Assembly: GCF_004362045.1 (NCBI RefSeq)
Contig: NZ_SNWX01000005.1
Coordinates: 1 to 64,000 of the forward strand
Source: Halanaerobium saccharolyticum
GTDB lineage: Bacteria; Bacillota; Halanaerobiia; Halanaerobiales; Halanaerobiaceae
Length of the DNA: 64,000 bases
Direction of reading: 5' to 3'
Shown here: positions 55,687 through 62,821 of the stretch, one piece after another
Position numbering within the stretch: position 1 is the first letter of the stretch
Layout of the letters: each line of letters starts with the position of its first letter
Notes under the pieces: model-generated
The model's database searches: none
Told to the model about the DNA's origin: nothing
The model's input: only the letters and a program-made list of their open reading frames with translations
Made by a program: the position numbers and the translations under genes

Positions 55687-56467
55687 ATGCAATTAACATA
55701 TGTGCTGGAGTTATTAAAACCAACTAAAAGAAAAGAAAATATATTCTTAAATAACATTGCTGAAGTAGTTAAGAATCGTCAGGCTATTGCTGATAAACTT
55801 AAAGCAGGGAAAGCTAAGTTAAGTTCTGCTGACTTTAAAGAGATAAATCTCCCCTCTTCTGTTAAAAATCAGAATATTAGAGAAGTTAAAGCTCTCTACA
55901 AACTATTCTTAAAGTCTGGTTCTAATAAAGATAATATAGAATTCAAAGCTAACCAGCCCATTTGCTATAATAATCAAAATTATAAAATTGATCACCATAT
56001 AATTTCAATCCCTCTTTATACCAACAAATGCAAAAGATTTGCCTTCCCTGTTAAACAGACTGAAAGATTTGAAAATCTGCAGCAGTATATCGATAATGGT
56101 TGCAAATTGGGTAAAGCCAGTCTCTTCTACAAAAGAGGCAAATGGTATTTTGCTGTAACAATTAAAATTGCTGATAAGAAAACCACTAACTCTAATTTAA
56201 TGGGAATTGACATAGGGCTTCGCCAATTAGCTGTTGCCAGTGTTAAAAACCCTCAAGGCAAAGAAATTAATCGCCAATTCCACAATGGTAAACAGGCAGG
56301 TTTTATCCGCAAAAAGTATCGTATGTTAAGAAGAAAACTGGGTCAATCTAAAAAAGGTTAAAGCTATTAAAAATATTAATGACAAAGAGCAGAGATGGAT
56401 GACTGATTTAAACCATAAAATTAGTCGCCAGCTTATTAATTCGCTTTGCTGCGACGGTCCTGTGGGC
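55687..56467 (+). pseudogene. TnpB RNA-guided nuclease, 5' part (frameshifted and interrupted)
   Basis: The N-terminal region and first RuvC aspartate of TnpB (LMGIDIGLRQLAVASV) are present. The open frame ends with a stop at 56359-56361; skipping one base near the A run at 56350-56355 restores VKAIKNINDKEQRWMTDLNH and then SRQLIN. Shortly after, the coding sequence is broken by a GC-rich patch and the IS1182-like insertion. The ATG at 55687 has AAAAAGGTG upstream. Two independent lesions mean the nuclease is inactive in this copy. Confidence 0.85.
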
Positions 56468-56487
56468 CTAGGAGCCTCAGACAGAAA
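56468..56487 (+). repeat. Left end of IS1182-like element with CTAG target copy
   Basis: CTAG (56468-56471) followed by the terminal repeat GAGCCTCAGACA (56472-56483). The inverted copy is at 58574-58589. CTAG on both sides reads as a 4-bp target duplication, though it could also be counted as part of a 16-bp repeat. Confidence 0.85.
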
Positions 56488-56597
56488 TAATATGTCATAA
56501 ACCCCAGAATATAACAAAAATAATATATAATACTATATATTGATATAACCTCAAAAACACTGTCATATCAAGGAAAAAAGTTTTAAAAACAATAGAA

Positions 56598-56656
56598 AAA
56601 ACACCCCTTTTATGATATAATTGAATCATAGCAAAAACCAAAAAAAGGGGTGTTTT
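56598..56656 (+). terminator. Hairpin at the 5' end of the transposase region
   Basis: AAAACACCCCTTTT (56598-56611) and AAAAGGGGTGTTTT (56643-56656) are perfect 14-bp arms ending in a T run. It lies about 70 bases before the transposase start. Such structures usually shield the transposase gene from outside transcription. Confidence 0.8.
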
Positions 56657-56723
56657 CATTGATTACAATTATATCACATAAAACAGACAAAAATCCAGTA
56701 AAATTTCTGGCAGGTGGTCTAAA

Positions 56724-58393
56724 ATGAGTCGCAGATCACCATCTCGAAATCAAATATCTTTAATTCCTGAATTAGTAAAGAATAGAATTGAGAACAAACC
56801 ACATGCTGCTCGCTTTTTCTTTTACATAGCCAGTGTTTTATATCTTCCTTTTTATGAGACTGAATATCAGGGTACACCTCCATATGACAGACCAACACTG
56901 GTTGCATTAATCCTGTATAGTTTATACAAAGGTCAGTTTACTCCTGAAGAGATGATTGAATTTGCAAAAGAAAATTTAGGAGCCATCTGGATTTTAGGGA
57001 AGATGTCACTCCCCTCTGCAAAGACTCTTTCTCGGGTGATAGCCGATATCCTTGATAACATTGAACTTATCTTTGAGCAGGTCATCTGTCTCTGCCATAC
57101 CTTTAATCTCATTGGTCAAGAAAGAATGTATATTGATGGAACAAAAACTAAGGCCAATGCTTCTAAACATAAAGCTATGAGTTATGAATATATGTGTAAA
57201 AAATAGATAAAAGCGAAGAACAGATCTCTGATTTAATAAAAGAAGTATTTGCTTTTATGGATAACTATGATCAACTTAGCGATAAAGAATTAAAAGAATT
57301 AATTCTTTCAGAATCCAAGAAAATATATCAAGATACTAAAGCTCAACATCTTAAAAAATTAAAAGAAGAAAAGATTGCTTTATTTAGTGGAAAACAAGAG
57401 CAAAATTCAACTATAAATAATCCTAAACAGGATTCAAAAATACTGAACAGAGTAAATTGTAATAATAAAGAAGATGTCAAAGAAACTATGGACTCCATAG
57501 GATTTAAAGCTGTTCGTTTTGAAAAAATGAAAAATTCAAAAGAACTTTTAGAAGAAAACTGGAAAAAGGAAAATGGCAATACTAAGATACCTAATAAAAC
57601 TCAAATCAACTTTACTGATCCCGAATCATCAATAATGACTACAAAACATAATGGAGTACAGCAGTGTTATAATAATTTTGCTCTAGTTGATGATAAAGCC
57701 CATATAATCACAGGAGCTTATACCACAAATTCTCCTGGAGACAAACAGGCTTTTATTCCCACAGTAGAACATGCTGAAAGTATATCAACTCTACCGGAAA
57801 GAATTACTATAGGAGCAGACGCAGGTTTTTTCTCGGCTAATAATATAGAATATAGCATTAAAAATGATATAGACTTTTTTGTATCATTTCCGGTATCTAA
57901 CAGTTCTTACGCTAAAGATAAGTTCACCTATAATACAGAAAATGATTGGTATATCTGTCCTGAAGATAGGATATTAAGGCCGGGTAAAAATGCTCGTAAA
58001 GGAACTAAGACTACAGTCTATAAGACTGAGTCCTGTCCTGACTGTCCTTCTCAAAGCAGGTGTACTAAAGCTAAAGACGGTATCCGTAAGATAGTTAGAG
58101 AAATGGCAGAAGACAAACTTCGTGAAATTTCTAAAGAAAAAGCACTAACACCAGAAGGTAGAGAAATACTCAGGATGAGAAAAAGTGTTCCAGAGCCTGT
58201 TTGGGGTAATATGAAACAGCGTGATGACCTGGTACAATTACATTATCGTGGGTTAGATAAAGCAGGTAAAGAATTTAAGCTTCGATGTGTAATGCATAAT
58301 TTACGGAAACTATTTAAAGTATTCGCCAATAATACAGCAGCTCGAAATACAATTATAAAAATGGGGACTGTTCCCCTGGATAATGTTATATAA
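56724..58393 (+). CDS. IS1182-family transposase in two frames (-1 shift)
   Basis: The first frame gives 160 residues and stops at TAG 57204-57206. The second continues in the -1 frame from 57203, for a joined length of about 556 residues, normal for the family. The junction is TGT AAA AAA TAG, six A bases then a stop, so either programmed -1 slippage or loss of one A explains it. DDE candidates are the aspartate in MYIDGTKTKANASK, that in GADAGFFSANN and the glutamate in PEPVWGNMKQ. The cysteine cluster CPDCPSQSRC is typical. The ATG at 56724 follows GGCAGGTGG. Confidence 0.82.
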
Positions 58394-58569
58394 AAGATAT
58401 TAATAATCCGGTTTGCAGGAGGTGAATTTAAAATAGTACGGACAGAAGAATATTGATTTTAAAAAAAGTATCAATATGATGCTTAAGTTTTCTATACCCA
58501 AATTTAACTTTTCTATATTATGGAAAACAAAAAAGGCATAGGACCTTTCAAAATTTTTATTGTAAAATA

Positions 58570-58589
58570 TTTTTGTCTGAGGCTCCTAG
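58570..58589 (+). repeat. Right end of IS1182-like element with CTAG target copy
   Basis: TGTCTGAGGCTC (58574-58585) is the inverted terminal repeat and CTAG (58586-58589) the second target copy. Confidence 0.85.
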
Positions 58590-58638
58590 TGTCTGCAGCG
58601 AGGCGGAAAAAGTGCCGAGCGTAAGACGGCAGGAGCAA

Positions 58639-58956
58639 GTTGGCACTATAATTATGGAGAATCTAGAAAATATCCGAAATACTGCTAATAGTCTTAATAG
58701 AGTAGATAGAAACCTCCATAGCTGGGCTTTCTATCAACTACAACAATTTATTAAATATAAAGCTGAATTAGCTGGGATTAAGGTAGAATATATAAATCCT
58801 AAATATACCTCCCAGAGTTGTTCTAAATGCAACAAAGTTAAAAAATCCAACCGCAAAGCTAATCTATACTCTTGCGAGTGTGGTAATCATATCCACTCTG
58901 ATTTAAATGCAAGCAGAAATATAGCCAATAAATATTTAGAACAACAATCTGCTTAG
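58639..58956 (+). pseudogene. TnpB RNA-guided nuclease, 3' part
   Basis: This part starts at VGTIIMENLENIR, which holds the RuvC glutamate, continues through a zinc-finger (SCSKCNKVKKSN and SCECG) and ends with the third catalytic residue in HIHSDLNASRNIANK. All active-site residues are thus conserved but split from the N-terminal part. An open frame extends upstream into the IS end, but those residues are not TnpB. Confidence 0.88.
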
Positions 58957-59240
58957 ATGGTAATAGTCTAAGTGCCTGAGTGCCTATATTAGCATAATGT
59001 TAGGATTATACTATTGAAATGTATAGTCGGCTATCTCAGGAGGGCTGATGGCACAGCCTGAAGTCGAAGTCGAATTGGGTTACTAGAAATAGACTGCCTT
59101 CTAATCATTCGACAACCTCGTTAAGGTCTTGATGGCCTAATGCCGAAACTGTCATTGCATAATACAAAAGAGAGTTTCGGTGAAAGTTTCTTTAAGGAAT
59201 CCTCGTTCGTGACTATAGGAACGGGCGGGGAGGATGTCAA
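58957..59240 (+). ncRNA. Candidate omega RNA region and right end of the IS605-type element
   Basis: The 284 bases between the tnpB stop and the right boundary are non-coding and rich in short stems; a terminal hairpin is formed by ATCCTC-GTTC (59199-59208) with GAAC (59219-59222) and GAGGAT (59230-59235). TnpB guide RNAs are transcribed from this position, with the guide taken from the flank. Here the guide would begin TATGCTCACACTGATG at 59241. Confidence 0.55.
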
Positions 59241-59813
59241 TATGCTCACACTGATGACGTCAATACACCAATGGAGGAAACACTGGAAGCATTTAATGAA
59301 TTGATAACAGAAGGTAAGGTTAGAGCAATTGGAGCCAGCAATTTTAAAGCCTGGCGTCTGGAAAGGGCGCGCCAGATAGCTGAGAGAAATCACCGGCAGA
59401 GTTATAGTGCTATTCAGCAGCGTTATTCCTACTTAAGGCCCAAAAGCGGCTGGGATTTTGGGGATCAGGTAGCAGCAAATCAGGATTTATTTGAATTTAT
59501 AGAGGATACAGGCATCTCTCTTGTGGCCGATTCTCCACTGCTTCAGGGAGCTTATACCAATCCTAACAAAGAATTTAAAGAACAGTATCAGGGACCGGAT
59601 ACAGATATAAGGCTGGCAATTTTGGATAAAATTGCTGCCGAAACGGGAGCAACCCGCAATCAGCTTGTCTATTACTGGCTGATGAATAGAAAACCAAATG
59701 CTATCCCTTTAATTGCAGCAACTACAGATGAACAGTTTGAAGAGGCTGTTGGCAGTCTGGAACTTGAGTTAAGTGAAGACATGCTAAAAGCAATGACTGA
59801 AGCTAAATTTTAA
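59241..59813 (+). pseudogene. Aldo/keto reductase, 3' part
   Basis: Continues the reductase in frame from codon 125: YAHTDDVNTPMEE has the catalytic histidine, followed by GKVRAIGASNFKAWRLERA and the cofactor region near PLIAATTDEQFEEAVGSLE. Internal ATG codons could allow translation of a short product, but it would lack three of the four catalytic residues. The element lies between LDLY and YAH. A terminator follows. Confidence 0.9.
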
Positions 59814-59826
59814 AAAAATAAATTAG

Positions 59827-59851
59827 GCAGGATAGTTTTTTATCCTGCTTT
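59827..59851 (+). terminator. Terminator after the aldo/keto reductase
   Basis: GCAGGATA (59827-59834) and TATCCTGC (59841-59848) form a perfect stem; TTTC follows. T-rich tail is short. Confidence 0.7.
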
Positions 59852-59880
59852 CAATACATAATCTTAAGGAGTATAAATAA

Positions 59881-61758
59881 ATGCAGAATAAAAATTTAAA
59901 ATTACCATCTTTAATTACTAAGGGAATGGTCTTACAGCAAAATGAAGAAATTAAAATCTGGGGCTGGTCTCAGCCTCAGGAGGAAGTTAAAGTTTATTTT
60001 AAAGAAAAGGTATATACAGCCGAAGCAAACAGTGACGGCGAATGGTTTCTATTTTTACCAGCCCAAAGAGCGGGTGGCCCTTTTGAAATGAAAATTAGAG
60101 CTGCTGCAGAAGAAATTACAGTCAGTGATATTTTAATTGGCGAAGTCTGGCTCTGTTCGGGTCAGTCAAATATGGAACTACCGATGCAGCGGGTTAAAGA
60201 TCGCTATGCTGAGGAAATAAAAGCTGCAGGAAATGATCAAATTAGAGAATTCAAACTGCCGATAACTTATAATTTTAAAGATGAAAATAACGATATTAAG
60301 GGGGCCAGCTGGAAGAAAGTTTCGAAGAAGACTATCAGCGACTTTTCAGCTTTAGCTTATTTCTTTGCCAAAAAGTTAAATGAAAAATATCAAGTTCCAG
60401 TGGGTATTTTAAATGCAAGTGTAGGTGGCTCACCTGTTGAAGCCTGGATGAGCAGAAAATCACTGGCAGCCTATCCAGAGTATTTAAAAAGGGCAGCTGA
60501 ATTTGCTCAGCCGGATAAGATTAAAGAAGTAGAAGCACATAATCTTGAGGTTAATAAAGAATGGGCTAAAAGAGTTTATGAAAATGATAGGGGCTTAAAT
60601 AATCAGCCGCCATATTTTGACCCAGCTTATAATGACTCTGACTGGCAGACTGTTAGGATTCCAACTAAATTTGACCGGCTCAACTTTGCCAACAAAAATG
60701 GTGTTGTCTGGTTTAGAAAAAAGATTGAATTGACTAAAGCTGAAGCAGAAAAACCTGCTAAACTCTGGTTGGGAAGGATTGTAGATGCAGATACAGCCTA
60801 TGTTAATGGTAAAAGAGTGGGAGCAGTAACCTACAAATATCCACCCCGCAAATATAAGCTTAAAAAAGGTATTTTAAAAGCTGGTAAGAATTTAATTGCA
60901 CTGAGAGTTGTTGTTAATAACGGTCAGGGGGAGTTTGTAGCTGATAAACCATATAAGCTTTTCCTTGGAGAGAATGAAATAGATCTGAAGGGTGAATGGA
61001 AGTACAAAGTTGCTGCTGTGATTAAAGAAGATAAAAAAGAAGAGATTTTTATTCAGTGGCAGCCTACCGGTTTATTTAATGCAATGATTGCTCCACTGCT
61101 AAATTATAAGATTAAAGGAGTCTGCTGGTATCAGGGTGAATCAAATACCGGCCGGGAAGAGGAATATAAAGACCTGTTTTCTGAAATGATCAAACTCTGG
61201 CGCCAGAGATTTGACCAGGGCAAGTTTCCCTTTATTTATGCCCAACTGCCAAACTTTGAGCCACCTGAGGAAAATGAAAGAGAAATCTGGGCAGCCTTCC
61301 GTAATGCACAGCGTGATGCTTTAAAGTTAGAAAATACTGCAATGACTGTTAATCTTGACTTAGGAGAGTGGAATGATCTTCATCCTCTAAATAAAAAAGA
61401 TGTGACTCACAGATTTTATTTAGCAGCCCGTAAGCTTGCTTATGGAGAGGATGTGATCTACAGTGGACCGGAATTAAAAAAGTTAACTAAAAAAGAGAAG
61501 CAAATAATTCTGGAATTCAACAATCTTGCTGGAGGCTTAAAAGTTAAAGGTGAGCAGTTAAAGGGATTTGAACTGGCAGCAGCAGATAAGAAATTTAAAA
61601 TAGCCAAAGCTGAATTAAATAATAATCAGGTTATTATCGATACTAAAGAAGTAGAGGATCCTAGATATCTCCGTTATGCCTGGAAAGATAATCCCGAAGA
61701 GGCCAATTTATATAATCAGCTAGATTTTCCGGCAGGAACTTTTTTAGAAAAGCTGTAA
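59881..61758 (+). CDS. SGNH-type sialate/acetyl-xylan O-acetylesterase
   Basis: A 625-residue protein of the sialate O-acetylesterase (SASA) group. The nucleophile serine is S96 in LCSGQSNMELPMQ. A galactose-binding-like beta domain is inserted around residues 240-380 (NDSDWQTVRIPTKFD, LWLGRIVDADTAYVNGKRVG), and a later catalytic region has GVCWYQGESN and DLHPLNKKDV with histidine. No signal peptide is seen. In this xylan setting, removal of acetyl groups from imported xylo-oligosaccharides is more plausible than sialate chemistry. ATG at 59881 follows AAGGAG. Confidence 0.85.
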   Translation: MQNKNLKLPSLITKGMVLQQNEEIKIWGWSQPQEEVKVYFKEKVYTAEANSDGEWFLFLPAQRAGGPFEMKIRAAAEEITVSDILIGEVWLCSGQSNMELPMQRVKDRYAEEIKAAGNDQIREFKLPITYNFKDENNDIKGASWKKVSKKTISDFSALAYFFAKKLNEKYQVPVGILNASVGGSPVEAWMSRKSLAAYPEYLKRAAEFAQPDKIKEVEAHNLEVNKEWAKRVYENDRGLNNQPPYFDPAYNDSDWQTVRIPTKFDRLNFANKNGVVWFRKKIELTKAEAEKPAKLWLGRIVDADTAYVNGKRVGAVTYKYPPRKYKLKKGILKAGKNLIALRVVVNNGQGEFVADKPYKLFLGENEIDLKGEWKYKVAAVIKEDKKEEIFIQWQPTGLFNAMIAPLLNYKIKGVCWYQGESNTGREEEYKDLFSEMIKLWRQRFDQGKFPFIYAQLPNFEPPEENEREIWAAFRNAQRDALKLENTAMTVNLDLGEWNDLHPLNKKDVTHRFYLAARKLAYGEDVIYSGPELKKLTKKEKQIILEFNNLAGGLKVKGEQLKGFELAAADKKFKIAKAELNNNQVIIDTKEVEDPRYLRYAWKDNPEEANLYNQLDFPAGTFLEKL

Positions 61759-61774
61759 AATATTTGTTAATTGT

Positions 61775-61803
61775 TTGACAACTCTAAACTGGTATGTTAG
61801 TAT
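61775..61803 (+). promoter_or_regulatory. Promoter and partial operator of the GntR gene
   Basis: TTGACA (61775-61780), 17-base spacer, TAGTAT (61798-61803). The -10 overlaps ATGTTAGTAT, the right half of the palindrome at 62554-62573, so the regulator probably controls itself. Confidence 0.7.
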
Positions 61804-61831
61804 TATTAATATATTGATTGGTGGTGAGTTT

Positions 61832-62515
61832 ATGAATTTAGCTAAACATGATGAATACAAAAATTTAAATATGAAGGATTATGTCTATAATGTTTTAAAG
61901 GAAAATATTATGAACCTTTCTTTGAAACCTGGAACAACTCTGCGCAAAAAAGAGATAGCAAAGGAGTTTGGAGTCAGCCGGACTCCAATTCGGGAAGCTT
62001 TTGTAAAGTTGAAAGAAGAAGGTTTAATTGATGTTTATCCTCAGAAAGGTACTTTTGTCTCATATATAGATTTAGACAAGGTACAGGAAGCCAAGTTTAT
62101 GCGGGAAGCTCTAGAAATCAAAATAGTTGAACTTGCCTGTGATATTTTTCCGGAGGAAAAAATGTTTGATTTAGAGGCAAATTTGCAGATTCAAAAGGTA
62201 AGTTTAAAACAAAATAATTATCAAAAACTTTTTGAATATGACAATGAGTTTCACGAAATGCTTTTTGCAAGCTGTAATATGGCTAATATTTGGACAGCAA
62301 TTGAACAGTTAAGCACCCATCTAAATAGGATGAGAATGCTCAGTTTATCAGCTGACTTTAACCGGTCTGATGTAATTGGAGATCATATGAAAATTATTAA
62401 TGCAATTGAAAGCAGGAATCCCAAAAAGGCCAAAAATACAATGAAATCTCATATTAGTCGAATTCAATTTGATCAGGAAAAATTGAAAAGAGATTATCCT
62501 GATTATTTTGTTTAG
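61832..62515 (+). CDS. GntR-family regulator, FadR subgroup
   Basis: About 227 residues. The N-terminal winged helix (IAKEFGVSRTPIREAFVKLK) ends in QKGTFVS. The C-terminal all-helical FCD domain has the metal-ligand pattern (DNEFHEMLF, HMKIINAIESRNPKKAKN, MKSHIS). Sugar-acid-responsive regulators such as UxuR-type proteins belong here. It lies between the esterase and a family-5 substrate-binding protein, whose promoter carries a perfect palindrome also seen in part at its own promoter. ATG at 61832 follows GGTGGTGAG; a start at 61775 would overlap the promoter. Confidence 0.88.
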   Translation: MNLAKHDEYKNLNMKDYVYNVLKENIMNLSLKPGTTLRKKEIAKEFGVSRTPIREAFVKLKEEGLIDVYPQKGTFVSYIDLDKVQEAKFMREALEIKIVELACDIFPEEKMFDLEANLQIQKVSLKQNNYQKLFEYDNEFHEMLFASCNMANIWTAIEQLSTHLNRMRMLSLSADFNRSDVIGDHMKIINAIESRNPKKAKNTMKSHISRIQFDQEKLKRDYPDYFV

Positions 62516-62553
62516 AAGTAGATTTTAATTTTAAGACTGCTATTTTTATTGTT

Positions 62554-62575
62554 TATACTAACATGTTAGTATAAT
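62554..62575. promoter_or_regulatory. 20-bp palindromic operator overlapping TATAAT
   Basis: TATACTAACATGTTAGTATA (62554-62573) is perfectly palindromic and overlaps a TATAAT box at 62570-62575. The right half also occurs at the promoter of the GntR gene. The remainder of the 306-base gap up to 62821 holds the AAACCGGTTT box and a good ribosome site for the next gene. Confidence 0.78.
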
Positions 62576-62621
62576 TAGAATTACTAAAAACCGGGCATTA
62601 ATAATTTTTTAGCTTTATAAA

Positions 62622-62631
62622 AAACCGGTTT
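62622..62631. promoter_or_regulatory. AAACCGGTTT operator, fourth copy
   Basis: Identical to the three sites around the LacI and GH8 genes. It lies about 50 bases after the GntR palindrome, so two regulators probably control the following transporter. Confidence 0.72.
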
Positions 62632-62821
62632 CTATAAATTTTGTCTTATTTAATTATAACTTTATAACAGATAAAAACCCTAAACAGGAGGTGAAGAAAG
62701 TTATAATTGTTCTTTGCAGCAAAATTAAATTTTAAAAAATATAAAATCTATAATAATAATCTATAAAGATATAAGTCTATAAAATATAGGTAATATATTA
62801 ACACTATGAGGGAGGAAAAAA

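Larger units (their letters stand above)
56472..58585 (+). mobile_element. IS1182-like insertion sequence nested in tnpB
   Basis: About 2.1 kb bounded by inverted repeats GAGCCTCAGACA at both ends and CTAG on both flanks. It carries a DDE transposase in two overlapping frames with IS1182-type features, and a terminator-like hairpin ahead of the transposase. It splits the tnpB gene, so it arrived after the IS605-type element. Confidence 0.87.
55501..59240 (+). mobile_element. TnpB-only IS200/IS605-type element (itself interrupted)
   Basis: The left boundary follows TTTAC (55496-55500) and the right boundary is TCAA (59237-59240). These match the TTAC and TCAA cleavage sites known for IS608-type elements, which insert without target duplication. 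Joining the flanks restores the reductase reading frame. The ends carry imperfect hairpins (55506-55555 and 59199-59235). It encodes a TnpB but no TnpA transposase, so it would need one in trans. Removing the nested IS leaves about 1.62 kb, a normal size for a TnpB-only element. Confidence 0.88.

Noticed and set aside
58573-58638. N-terminal extension of the 3' tnpB frame
   Set aside because: These codons come from the IS1182-like end and the GC-rich patch, not from tnpB; the frame is open by chance.
55687-58956. Active TnpB nuclease
   Set aside because: A frameshift at 56350-56361, a GC-rich patch and the nested IS all break the frame, although the catalytic residues themselves remain.
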